Below, one piece after another: positions 48,081-59,245 of a DNA stretch of 64,000 bases (positions are counted from its first letter, which is position 1; each line of letters begins with the position of its first letter). Made by a program: the position numbers and the translations under genes. This stretch comes from Stentor roeselii. Its lineage: Eukaryota; Ciliophora; Heterotrichea; Heterotrichida; Stentoridae. The notes under the pieces are model-generated. The model was given only the letters and a program-made list of their open reading frames with translations, searched no databases and was not told the DNA's origin. The DNA lies in contig RSEH01000027.1 of the NCBI GenBank assembly GCA_006503475.1, positions 149,231 to 213,230 of the forward strand. Direction: 5' to 3'.

Positions 48081-51000
48081 TTATTATAATAATTTAGATT
48101 AAAAATGTAGGATTTATTAAAGATTATATTACTAAATTTGAATAACTTAAGTATTTCAGTACAATTCCTTGAACCTTCCACCTTAAGAAAAATAATAATA
48201 TTTAGAAATAATCGTTTTGAAAATAAGCCTATAATACTTATTTCCACCTTCCCATTATTAGAAATTCAATCTTAATTCACAGAAGTTTATCCAAATCCTT
48301 TATCTCGACAGGTTCTACTTGTCCCTCACCTTTTTTCGAAGATTTAACACTCATAAAACTATTACTCAAGCCAAGAGCCAAATCAATATAAAAAATTCGA
48401 ATTTACTTCCTTCTTCAGCACAATCATTTACTCAAACAAAAATATTTTTTGAATTAACAGAAACCATAGTTGAGTTTTACAAATGAGTTATTTATTTCTT
48501 TCTTTCTTTGAATGATGCTAAAACTATTTTAATTAAATCAAGGTTTGTTTATATAAAATCTTATTAAAAGTCAATATATCTGGTAGCATTATAAAATATA
48601 TTTAAGAAAGATGAACTAATGAGTCATTTAGGCAATAGAATTTTATATAATATTATTATTCGTCATTCATATGTATCAGAAATATAACTTTTTATTTATT
48701 TTGGTAATTTAATAATAGATCAGCAAACTAAATATCATTCAATCCAATCATAAATATATTAAGTCTTTAAACTCAATTTCTAAATAATCTTATTGTTTAA
48801 TTTTATGGAAGGTCAGATCCTACAGCCAAAATATGAGACCTCAGGAAATAAAAAATGACCGATACATTATTCAATTCCTAAAATCCTTTAAAAATTAAGA
48901 GAGAAGAGCATATTTATTCCAGTTTCCATTTATTTCATCTTCTTCAACAAATTATGGTTCCTAATACCTCTGGAATCATTTTTCAATAATCTTAATGATG
49001 ATCAGTCACATTGAAAATGCTATCCTGTCCATATCTAGCCTGATCAAACTTGTCATATTCAGGTGTAATTCTATATACATAGTGAAGGTTAGCATTACCA
49101 GTTTCTTCTTAGCTTTGATTACCCATTTCTCACAAATATTACATTGGCTGACAAGAAATGCATAAATATTGAACCATGGTAGAATAAATCAGATCAATAC
49201 ACAAACTTATTGATTCCCTTGAGTGACGCTGTTTGAATATAATCAAATTATTGTCAAAATAAGAATTATTTACTAATTTACTTAAAAATCTTCAACTAAT
49301 CACCTATAGTTATACCATAAAGGCCAATTTCTGAGAAGGAAAACTTTAAAACTGGTTCATTGAAACTTTGAACTGAGACTAAGTTCGGAGGAGGTATGTT
49401 AGAATATTTAAATTAATTCTTTTCACTTCTCGTGGCCTTTATTCATCAATTACATTAGGGTTTTGCACCATTGTCCCCAGCATACTTTCATCAAGACTAG
49501 GCTAATGTTAAACCTTGTGCTAGGGAATTGATATAATTTGTGGGTTACTATTTGAAGGATGTCTCCCGCAAAAGAACTTTGCTTTAATGAAAATGACAAA
49601 AAGCGATGCATGAGATATTTAAACATATTCCTATACAAGTAGTTTAATATCTGTCATTCTGCACAATAAACAATATCAGCATGTTGTTGCGTCTGAGCTA
49701 CGTTGATGATACCTGACAGTTAATTGCAAAAATCTTGACATTCCTTTGCCAATGTGGGTTTCTCTGAAAACGATTTGAACGAGAGAAATGATAGAGCTGA
49801 GCACATCTTAAAGATTCCTAAACATGACCAAGCAAAAGCAGCATTAATTTTAATTAAAGCGAAGAATGGTTTCTTCTCTGGTTTCTGATGACTAATGATT
49901 TGACGAAATCTTAGGATGTGTAAATCCTGATGGTGTTTCGGATAAGAATTAACAATGCATGCATTTTTTTCAAGTGGATTCGGTGTTTTAGAAGACTCAT
50001 GTCCTGATTAATCACTGTAAACGGATTCGATAAGTTAATTAAAAACTTAGAGGAATTTTTAAAGGCTTGTGTTGTCTTCTTCGTGTTTTTTAAATAAATT
50101 ATTGTTCTGTCTCCTTTAGCTTTGTCTGGAAGATTAAGGTAATGACTTATTATTATGCAAAGGCCTTTGGATGTCTTGGGCTGCTTCTGACCTTCTGAAG
50201 AGGTTTTCGCGATAGTTTCTGAGTTTTTTTCTGAACTTCGGCAATCTCCTTATTGAAAAGCTTTGAATTGGCCCGAATGAAGCTTTTTTCTTGTAGAGAA
50301 GAGATTGCATTGATAAAGATTATGAATTCGTATAAACTCAATAGATGGAAGACCTTGACGTGTTAGCCCGGATAGACTTTGACCATCTTCGTCCATACAA
50401 CAAGAAGAAAATTTCAAAGATAGCCCTTTTAAGTCATAAGCATGCCTGGTGGACTTAATAAATTCTGAAATTTTAGGAATCAAGTCTAAAGTATCTAAAA
50501 GTTAATGAGAATTGGTGATAGTAATTAAAAACTACTTAAATCGACAGAACTGGTATAATTAATAAGAGTTTGTTCAATAAAGCAGTAGATTTTGGAAGCA
50601 GAGAAAGAAAATAATACAAAAGAAGCCAGCAATATGATAAACCAGTTCCTAACTACAAGGACTTTATCTTACTTCATGATTTAATGAATGCAACTCATAA
50701 ACTTCCACCATTTATATCCCGAAATTTTTAGAATTAGCTATACATCTTGTAAAATTCTGGAGAGGAATATAAAAATCCAAGACTTTATGTCATTCTATGC
50801 AAGAAAAAATAAAAAACGATTGCAGAGCTCAATTATATTTAATTATGAACCTTTCTGGAATTTTTATACAAGTCCTACTGAGTTTCAAGAAATGGGATTA
50901 CTTATAAATTCATTAACTTCAAGAGATACTATTCAACAATTTATGATCCCTGATAAATAATTTCCACTTAAATCATCATAATCTATCTCCATGAAAATTA

Positions 51001-51093
51001 AAGTTTTATTCGGTCTACGAAATTCCCAAAGCCCAAAACTGATTAGAAAAATTTAGATTAGATTTTAAAATATTTCAATGGCTTAGCTTATAA
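48081..51093. other. 3-kb gene-poor region with plus-strand coding relics
   Basis: No intact gene. Several plus-strand fragments look coding but are broken by stops and frame changes: GFAPLSPAYF at 49,459-49,488; MLLRLSYVDDT at 49,681-49,713 followed by a stop; a stretch with ANVGFSENDLNERNDRAEH at about 49,750-49,900; a 37-codon frame at 50,345-50,458 (MEDLDVLARIDFDHLRPY); and a broken frame ending in a 90-codon frame at 50,688-50,960. They may belong to one decayed gene or element. Confidence 0.4.
49459..50960 (+). pseudogene. Possible decayed gene or retroelement (RT-like YVDD box)
   Basis: The fragments listed for this region are all on one strand. LLRLSYVDDT resembles the catalytic YxDD box of reverse transcriptases. 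GFAPLSPAYF, 200 nt upstream in another frame, resembles the G..(Q)G..LSP motif. The later fragments (PNYKDFILLHDLMNATHKLPP; FLELAIHLVKFW) match nothing I know. No terminal repeats were found by eye. It is clearly non-functional as read. Confidence 0.25.
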
Positions 51094-54000
51094 ATGAGTG
51101 GTTCAAATATTACAACTTTAGCACTGGGGCAAAACAGTCCTCAGAGTGCTTTACTGCCCAAGGTGGAACCAAATTCGAACCAAAAGCCTGAAGCGATCTG
51201 CTTGACACCTGAAGAGGTTCTCGAACTTCAAATCAAATCCATCACCGGAGAGATCGAAGCTCATGATTATTCTGTGACAGCCTTAGAAATGACTCAAGAC
51301 TCACAGTACATCATCTCTGCCTCAGAAGACAAGACAATCAAAGTCTGGGACACTTTGCTGAAGAAAAAAGAGTCAATCTTGGTCGGCCATATTGGAGGAA
51401 TCACATGCTTGTCACTCTCTTCTGATAATAAGTATTTACTGAGCGGAGCCAAGGGAAGTGCAGCTGGGTCTCAAGACAGTCAAGCCAAACTCTGGGACTT
51501 TGAGAATAGAATTGAATTAGCTACTTTTAAAGGACATTCAGGACAAATTAATGGTGTTGCTTTTGCTGAAGATTTTAAATATGTTCTGACGTGTTCTAAT
51601 GATAAAATCGTTAAAGTTTGGGACTACCAGGGGAACTTGGTTAAGGACTTGATTGAACATTCTGATAGGGTAACTTGTTGCATTGCTGTGAAATCTTATG
51701 TAATCAGCGGGTCGAGTAATGGAAAGATTTTAGCTTGGGATTTAAAGTCTTTTAGCTCAATTAAGGAGATAAAACAAGCTTCTCAGGATATTGTCTCACT
51801 TTGTGTAAGTTCTGATCGACAGTTGTTTGCCAGTGCTGAAAAAGATGAAAATATTCAAGTTTGGGATGGGAACTCTTTGGAGTTGAAATTTGAACTTAAG
51901 GACAGAATTCGAATAAAGATAATCAAGTTTAGTGGAAATTCTGAGTTTCTTGTTGTTGTTTCAGAAGATAATTATGCGTATTTGTGGAAGATTGAATCAA
52001 GGCAAAGAGATTTTTCAATAAACTATTTTCCTAAAGTGCCGATTTCTCTTTGTGTAAACTACGACTGCAGTATTATTGTTAATGGATTCAGTGACAAAGT
52101 TTTTAGAATCTGGAATTCATGTGAGAGACGGGATGAGTCAACAATCTACATTCATGATGATGAAGTAAGAACCATCGCTTGCACATCTGATGAAAGATAT
52201 TTAATCAGTGGTTCATTTGACAAGACTCTGAAAATTTATGATTTAGAAACTAAAACTATTGACTGGGAACTTGAAATTTCTGAACCAAACACTAACAAAT
52301 TATACTGTATAAATCGATTCAAGAATATACTTTTATCATCACACGAAGATGGATCTGTTAAATTCTGGGACTTGAACTCAATGAAACAGTTAAAAAGTGT
52401 TAAATCTCATGATAAAATTGTTTGTAGTATAGCTATAAGTGAAGAGTATAATCTTGCATCAAGTGGCTCTGATGATAAAAAAATTGTAATATGGGACTTA
52501 AATTCACTGGATCAAGCATTTGTTTTATCAGAATCAACCCATTCTGCTATATCTTTAATCTTCTTAAAAAAGTCTTTCAAACTATTGAGCGGAGGAGATG
52601 ACTTTAACATCAACAAATGGGACATAGATCAGAGAATTTTAGAAAAAACAATTTCTGGCCATATAAATAATGTTTGGAGCTTAGCTTTAAGTTGTGAAGA
52701 AGAGTATTTATACAGTAGCTCATTGGATAAAACAATAAAACTATGGGATATGAATGATTTCTCTGTTTTGCACACATTTGAAGGTCATAATGGTGGGGTT
52801 CAAAAAATTATATTAATGTCAACTGAAAAAACTTTGATTAGTGCAGGTTACGATAAACTTATAATGTTTTGGAATATTAATAAAAAAAAATTAAATTTTA
52901 CACTTGAAGGCCATACAAACTTTATAAGAACTATGATATTAAATGAAATTGAAACAAAATTGATAAGCGGTGGTGATGATTTTAATATTATTATCTGGGA
53001 TATTGGTACAAAATCCATTGAATATAAATTAGGCCATTCTATCTATATAAGAGATTTAATTTTAATCAATGATAATTACTTGATCAGTTGCTCAGAAGAT
53101 AATTCGATTATGACTTGGGATTTAGAATTAAAGAAACAAAAAGGACTTTTATGTTATCAATTTGGGCAAATTTACTCAGTTGCTATTTCAACCAATAACA
53201 GTTTTGCAGTATTTGGTGATAGTTTAGGAGGAGTTTTCATTTTAAATTTACTTACAAAGACAATAGTATCAACCGGTGGACACACAGATAAAGTTTTATG
53301 TGTCGCAATTTCAAATGACTCAAAGTTAATTGCAAGTGGTTCAGAGGATAAAAGCATCAAGATTTGGAGCATTGAAAACTCTAAAGAAGAGATGACCTTG
53401 ACTGGCCACTCAGATTTAGTCTTATCACTTGCGTTTAATCATGACTCTAAACTTCTCATCAGTGGGTCCGATGACAGTTCTCTCAAAATTTGGAACATTC
53501 AAACAAAGAAGGTCGAGCTGACTTTCAGCTATTCCAGACGAATAAATTGTCTTGTATCAAGTAAAAAACAAAACCTAGCATACTTCGGGTGTGGTGATTG
53601 TAATGTGAGGGCAGTTAACTTAAGTGAAAGAAAAATTCAATTCTCGAAGAAAACAGTAGGTTTTATATATTGGATTATTTTAGACCCTTCGGAGAAGATG
53701 CTTATCTATTCTGATTTCAATATTATTACTATTTTTGATACTTTGGTCATGAAAATTCTATTTAAACTTCAAGGCCATTCCAAGAATCGTATATACGGAC
53801 TAGTTTATTTGCCTATCAATAAAAAGATTATATCTTGCTCACAAGACAAATCAATTAAAATCTGGAAATTAGCAAAAAGTAGAGAAATGAAAACAGTTAA
53901 ATTAGAGAACGACCATGTTATGATCATTGACATAACTACTCATAAAGAGTTATTAATTTGTGGCCTAAACAGTGGAGAAATAAAGATCTGGAGAATCGCA

Positions 54001-57000
54001 GATAGATCTCTGTATTTTAGAGCAAGAGGACATTCTAATTCTATCTTATCCATTAAGATTTCTTCGAACAACAAAATATTTGCAAGCGGTTCAGATGATA
54101 AACTGATAAAAGTCTGGAGTTTAATTGAGAAAAAACTTTTATTTTCATTGGCAGGACATTCAAGTTGGGTTAAACAGTTGCTGTTTATAGAAAATGATAA
54201 TACTCTTGTTTCATGTTCTCTTGATAAAACTATTCGATTTTGGAATCTTTTTACACAAAAAGAAGAAACTAAATTAGAGAAGCACCCATCAGGTTTTTAT
54301 TGTCTATACCTTTATAATGATTTGATTTTCAGTGGCTCTGAAGATGGCAAAATTGTTGTCTGGGAGTGTAGAAAAAAGAAAAATGATTTTTTTGGGCATA
54401 ATGGATATGTTTATTGCATTACCTCTGCAGGAGAAAGACTTATTTCAGGCTCAGCTGACAAAACTATAAAAGTTTGGAGAATAAATGACTATAGTCTTAT
54501 CTCCACCCTAACATCTCATACAAACTTAGTAAGTTCCTTACTAGTTATGAACGATAGAACTTTAATTAGTTCTTCCTATGATCAGACTATTATTTCATGG
54601 GATATTGAAAACCAGAATCAAATCAATACTTACAAAGGCCATAATGGTAACGTTTACAGCTTGGTTAAATTGAGTGAAAATAAATTTATGAGTTGTTCTT
54701 TGGACAAAACTTTGAAAGTCTGGGATATTGAAGACAAAGAAAAGTCTTTAATTTTCAAGGGAGTCACTTCAAAATGCACTTCTTTATACAATTCTTCAGA
54801 TTTTTTGTTTATTGGTTCACAAGAAGGCTTTATTACTGTTTTTGACTTGAATGAAGAAAAAGAATGCAAAATTCTTTGGGGTCATACAAATAGAGTTAAC
54901 TCATTTGAACTATATGAAAATAAATCAATTTTAATTTCAGGATCTTTTGATTGTAGTATAAAATTTTGGGATTTAAAAACTGAAACATTAATTGAGACCA
55001 AAACAGATCATAGTCATTGGGTGAGGCGTTTAAGGATTTCACCTAATCAAAAGTATTTAATAAGTTCATCTGCAGATAGTACTATTATTATTTGGCTGCT
55101 TCCAGAACGAAAGATTGATAAAATTATACGAGGTAATAAAGGAGGAGTTTTGGATATTAGAATAAGTAAGGATAGCACTTATTTCTTTAGTTCATCTGAA
55201 GATTTTTCAATAAAAATGTGGGATTTAGAGTCTGGCAAAGAGAGATGCTGTTTGTTAGGTCATCAAGGTCCAGTATGGTCTTTAATCTTGATTGAAGAAC
55301 AGAAGATTGTAATAAGTTGTTCAAGAGATAAATTGATCAAGTTCTGGGATTATGAGTCTCAAAGGGAAACTTTTAATTTACAAGGGCATACTGATGATAT
55401 TAATTTATTAGAAATTTCACAGAATAAAAAGTATTTAATAAGTGGAGGTGATGATCAAACTGTTAAAATTTGGAATATCTTTGAGAAAAGACTTGAATAT
55501 ACTCTTCAAGGACATTCAAGTTATATATTTGGTCTGAATATTATTCAAGATAGAAATATTTTCTGTAGTTGTTCATATGATGGCATTTTAAAAATTTGGA
55601 GAGTAAAGCCTATTAACTCAACAAAACAAAAACAAATAAATTGTGAAAACAAGTCTTTTATTTGTGATAATTCACTTTTATTAGATGAGGAACAAACAAT
55701 CTCTCAAACGAACTCTTATTCAAATCAATTTCAGCCTGCTCATGCATTCGATATAGGATTTAATGATACTGAAATATTCTATTCATTAGTCGACTCCCTT
55801 AAAGAAAAAATATTTTCCAATTTCGTGACTGAAATTGCTTCTTTGAAAATATCAAGCTGCATGTTTGGAATAGCTCATATTCTTGCATTTTTAGGTAAAG
55901 AGAAAGAATTATCAGATCTGTTGAGCACTAATAATATCATTTTTAATGATATTTTTGGGAAATCGCCTTTTTACTATGCGATTATTAAAAAACATTATAA
56001 ATGCTCAGAAATAATTCTTGATTTTTTCATGAAAAATTTTAAGAAGATGGAAATGCAAGAGTGGGAATCATCAATTTATTCAATTCGAAATGATTTTCAT
56101 TTGATTTTAAGGCATTCTACACACCAAATTGGAAATTTTCTGAAATACTCAATGGTCACTAGCCAATCTACCTTTTTACCTTCATCAGCAAGTCTTCCTT
56201 GTTCAGTGTTTAGTAAATATTCGATCCCTGCTCCTAAAGACTTTAATGATTCAGCAGATACTGATAAAACTCAAGTTTATTTTATGACTTTTCAGTTGCC
56301 TCTGCCGACTATTACTGGATCTGAAGAATCAGTCCAACTTTTAAATTCGATTTTGGTCTGTCAAGATAAAGATATATTTTCATCAGTAGTGATCAAAGAG
56401 TTTATTGATAATCAGTGGAACTCTGACTATGAATTAATAGTATTAAACTCATTTACTATATTCCTTAATATCTTATTACTACTATGTATATTCGATTATG
56501 GATTATATTGGTTTTTGGTAGGGCCATTTATTTGTCTTAATTTTATTCTGGTATGCTGGGAAATATTGCAATTAATAGTTTCTCCTTCTAGATATTTTCA
56601 AGAAATATGGAATTGGATCGATATCATAAGATTTATATTAACAATAGTGTGGCTGTTTTATGTTGATTCAAACATAATTGAATTGAATATGGCTGTGGTT
56701 TTCTTTAATTTCATTAGAGGAATTACAGGTTTCAAGGTTTTTGATGGAACTAGATATTATATAAAACTCATTCTAAATTCAATAAGTGAAGTAAAGTACT
56801 TCCTAGCAATGTTTGTTTACGCAAATATTGCTCTAGGAACTTTATACTCATTAAGAAATTCTGAAAAAAAATTAAAAGTTTCAATTTTTGAAATCTACAA
56901 CATAAATTTTGGATATTTTGACATAGGTGAATTAGATAGTTACTTCGATTACGCTATATTCATAGCAGCTACTATTTTTAATTTAGTTATCATGCTGAAC

Positions 57001-57912
57001 CTTCTTATTTCAATTCTTGGAGACGTTCATGATCAATTTCAGCTTGAAAGGATAATTATGGACTACCAAGAAAAAGCTGAAACTTGTCTTGAAATTCAAA
57101 GTCTACTTGTTTGGAAAAGGAAATGCTATGAGAGTGGTTTTTTGCACAAAGCTTATAGAGTTGGGCAAAAAGAAGAGAGTGAAAGTTGGGAAGGAAAGAT
57201 TCACTTCTTAAAAAATCAAATTATTGGACTAAGCACGACTGTAAATGATTTAAATATAAATATTACTGAAAAACTTTCAAAAAATATAAAAACAACTGGA
57301 ATCGATATCAAGGAAAAATTTGAAACCAGTCAAAGAGAAAGCAATTCGAGGATAGATGAAAATCATACTATGATGGTGAAAGAAGTAAGTGAATTAATTG
57401 AAAAAAACCAAAAAGGAAATAATGAATCTATAAAATCACTTAAGAGTAAAATAAAAGAAGTATATGACTTGATGGAAAACAAAGTAAAAGCAATTGATAA
57501 CTCCATAATATTACAAGAGGGTGGAGTAAATGAAAAGAATAGCGTTGGTGAAGATAACCTTAAAAAAAATGATGAACAGAATAAATTGGATGAAAGTGAA
57601 GGAAAAGAAATGAATAAAATAATGGAAAAAAAGCAAAATTTTAATAAGGATAATATAATTTTGCTAGAAAGCAAAATAAAAGAAGTATATGAATTGATAG
57701 AAAGTAAAGAAGGATTAAATGATGAAACTATCAAACTATTTGAAAATAAAATAGAAGAACTGGAAAGCAAAGTTGAAAATAAAATTGAAGGACTGGAAAG
57801 CAAAGTTGAAGGACTGGAAAGCAAAGTTGAATCTATGAATAAGCAATTATCTGAAAGACTTAACTTGATGGAAAACGGTATCTTCAAAATTCTAGAAAAA
57901 TTAAATTCATAA
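51094..57912 (+). CDS. Giant WD40-repeat / TRP-like ion channel fusion protein
   Basis: 2,272 residues in one open frame from the ATG at 51,094 (GCTTATAAATG). A short leader is followed by 35 WD40 repeats (about 57-1505), each ending in motifs such as DKTIKVWD. That equals five 7-bladed propellers. Then comes a linker with one or two ankyrin-like units (about 1580-1650, DIFGKSPFYYAIIKKH). Six membrane helices follow (about 1782-1977) with a pore-like segment (INFGYFDIGELD), and the last helix LVIMLNLLISILGDVHDQF is close to the S6 of TRPV/TRP channels. The tail (about 2040-2270) is coiled coil with heptad repeats (GLESKVE). It should be a cation channel with a huge cytoplasmic propeller array and a coiled coil for multimer assembly. 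Gating by the propellers is an inference. No intron is detectable. Confidence 0.9.
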   Translation: MSGSNITTLALGQNSPQSALLPKVEPNSNQKPEAICLTPEEVLELQIKSITGEIEAHDYSVTALEMTQDSQYIISASEDKTIKVWDTLLKKKESILVGHIGGITCLSLSSDNKYLLSGAKGSAAGSQDSQAKLWDFENRIELATFKGHSGQINGVAFAEDFKYVLTCSNDKIVKVWDYQGNLVKDLIEHSDRVTCCIAVKSYVISGSSNGKILAWDLKSFSSIKEIKQASQDIVSLCVSSDRQLFASAEKDENIQVWDGNSLELKFELKDRIRIKIIKFSGNSEFLVVVSEDNYAYLWKIESRQRDFSINYFPKVPISLCVNYDCSIIVNGFSDKVFRIWNSCERRDESTIYIHDDEVRTIACTSDERYLISGSFDKTLKIYDLETKTIDWELEISEPNTNKLYCINRFKNILLSSHEDGSVKFWDLNSMKQLKSVKSHDKIVCSIAISEEYNLASSGSDDKKIVIWDLNSLDQAFVLSESTHSAISLIFLKKSFKLLSGGDDFNINKWDIDQRILEKTISGHINNVWSLALSCEEEYLYSSSLDKTIKLWDMNDFSVLHTFEGHNGGVQKIILMSTEKTLISAGYDKLIMFWNINKKKLNFTLEGHTNFIRTMILNEIETKLISGGDDFNIIIWDIGTKSIEYKLGHSIYIRDLILINDNYLISCSEDNSIMTWDLELKKQKGLLCYQFGQIYSVAISTNNSFAVFGDSLGGVFILNLLTKTIVSTGGHTDKVLCVAISNDSKLIASGSEDKSIKIWSIENSKEEMTLTGHSDLVLSLAFNHDSKLLISGSDDSSLKIWNIQTKKVELTFSYSRRINCLVSSKKQNLAYFGCGDCNVRAVNLSERKIQFSKKTVGFIYWIILDPSEKMLIYSDFNIITIFDTLVMKILFKLQGHSKNRIYGLVYLPINKKIISCSQDKSIKIWKLAKSREMKTVKLENDHVMIIDITTHKELLICGLNSGEIKIWRIADRSLYFRARGHSNSILSIKISSNNKIFASGSDDKLIKVWSLIEKKLLFSLAGHSSWVKQLLFIENDNTLVSCSLDKTIRFWNLFTQKEETKLEKHPSGFYCLYLYNDLIFSGSEDGKIVVWECRKKKNDFFGHNGYVYCITSAGERLISGSADKTIKVWRINDYSLISTLTSHTNLVSSLLVMNDRTLISSSYDQTIISWDIENQNQINTYKGHNGNVYSLVKLSENKFMSCSLDKTLKVWDIEDKEKSLIFKGVTSKCTSLYNSSDFLFIGSQEGFITVFDLNEEKECKILWGHTNRVNSFELYENKSILISGSFDCSIKFWDLKTETLIETKTDHSHWVRRLRISPNQKYLISSSADSTIIIWLLPERKIDKIIRGNKGGVLDIRISKDSTYFFSSSEDFSIKMWDLESGKERCCLLGHQGPVWSLILIEEQKIVISCSRDKLIKFWDYESQRETFNLQGHTDDINLLEISQNKKYLISGGDDQTVKIWNIFEKRLEYTLQGHSSYIFGLNIIQDRNIFCSCSYDGILKIWRVKPINSTKQKQINCENKSFICDNSLLLDEEQTISQTNSYSNQFQPAHAFDIGFNDTEIFYSLVDSLKEKIFSNFVTEIASLKISSCMFGIAHILAFLGKEKELSDLLSTNNIIFNDIFGKSPFYYAIIKKHYKCSEIILDFFMKNFKKMEMQEWESSIYSIRNDFHLILRHSTHQIGNFLKYSMVTSQSTFLPSSASLPCSVFSKYSIPAPKDFNDSADTDKTQVYFMTFQLPLPTITGSEESVQLLNSILVCQDKDIFSSVVIKEFIDNQWNSDYELIVLNSFTIFLNILLLLCIFDYGLYWFLVGPFICLNFILVCWEILQLIVSPSRYFQEIWNWIDIIRFILTIVWLFYVDSNIIELNMAVVFFNFIRGITGFKVFDGTRYYIKLILNSISEVKYFLAMFVYANIALGTLYSLRNSEKKLKVSIFEIYNINFGYFDIGELDSYFDYAIFIAATIFNLVIMLNLLISILGDVHDQFQLERIIMDYQEKAETCLEIQSLLVWKRKCYESGFLHKAYRVGQKEESESWEGKIHFLKNQIIGLSTTVNDLNINITEKLSKNIKTTGIDIKEKFETSQRESNSRIDENHTMMVKEVSELIEKNQKGNNESIKSLKSKIKEVYDLMENKVKAIDNSIILQEGGVNEKNSVGEDNLKKNDEQNKLDESEGKEMNKIMEKKQNFNKDNIILLESKIKEVYELIESKEGLNDETIKLFENKIEELESKVENKIEGLESKVEGLESKVESMNKQLSERLNLMENGIFKILEKLNS
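57745..57840 (+). repeat. 21-bp repeats encoding coiled-coil heptads
   Basis: The unit GGACTGGAAAGCAAAGTTGAA and close variants occur about three to four times in a row at the end of the WD40-channel gene, adding GLESKVE heptads. The period of 21 preserves both frame and heptad register. Confidence 0.85.
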
Positions 57913-59245
57913 TTAGTTAATAGAAATATATCAAAATTAGACTCATTCTAATATAATAATTTAGTTGTAGTCAGTTATTCAAGAAATCTACCATTCTAGT
58001 ATAAATTTATTAATATTCTGATCAAGAGTATTAACATAACAAATTACTTAAAATCCTTTAACAGATTTTACCTTTTACATAAATAATCTTCATCAATTTA
58101 ATATTTCAATTGAGCAAAATTAAGGTTACATATAAGTAATTAAATTAATTTTAATATATCATATGATATATTTGATTAGAAATGTTAATATCCAAAGATG
58201 TTTGAATTTTAAAAGTTTCATTAGAATATTATATAATCAAAAGACGATGTAAGTAAAGATGTTTTATATCTCAAACATTAGAATTTACTAATTTATTGAG
58301 TTAATATTAAAAAATTGAGTTTTTAATAAGAAGTACAACTTTGTAAATATTTAATGGGTTAGTGTTTATGGATGAAATTAGAATGGTTGTATATCTTCAT
58401 TAATTTACTTTTTAAAGAAGTACCTAGGATCATCATGTAATAAATAGTTAGTAAATTAACGGTATAAATAAACTTTCGTTTGTGAAGAATTGCAAATCTC
58501 CTTGCATTTTAGTTTCAATATTTTACCTGCTACAAGGTTTGACAGGAAATGAAAATATTTTTAAAAATTCCTGGATTAATTTTTTTGGTTTATTTTATAA
58601 CCTTATCTATTTTTTAAATATCTCAATACATAAGGATCATGAAAAAAATTATTTAAAGTTGGATCAGATTGATTTCAAAGATATTTTCGACTTCCAGTTT
58701 GAACTTGAATTTAAATCAAAATTAGTATTTTTCTTAATTTAAGACTATTTAAATATTCCTTTTGGATCCAAGAAAAAGAATGAAGAAAAATATTCAAGTC
58801 AAAATTTTTATTGAAATTTTATACTTACCTTTGAATGATCTTCTTAACATGAACTGATTCAAGGATCTAATCCCTTAATCAACAAAACACTTATCTATTT
58901 TAAAATTTAGAGGAATTGTTTATCTCTGATATTGAATACTGGTTTCTTTAGAATTATTAATTAATTAATCAAACAATTGGCTTATGCTTTGATGCATTTT
59001 TAAGAATACAAGATTAATTTATTTGAAATCTTCAACCAGGAGAAATTTTAATTAAAGTAGTTGTTTATTCCAAAATACCCTCTAACCTTGATTTTTTAGA
59101 AAGAATTCAATTTTTATCTTGAGCATATTTAATGAAAATTTTTGTTTAAAGTTTTAATCACAAGAAGATGTTAACATAATATATCGCACAACATAGAGTT
59201 TCATAATTTAATTTGAAATTTTCGAATCAATCGTATTGGATATGA

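Noticed and set aside
57363-57887. Minus-strand frame of 174 codons rich in Ser and Leu
   Set aside because: It is the mirror of the Lys/Glu-rich coiled-coil repeats of the channel gene, which give Ser/Leu-rich antisense frames.
58482-58742. 86-codon plus frame
   Set aside because: It has no ATG (opens at GTG), no start element and no recognisable domain; in AT-rich DNA a frame of this size is expected by chance.
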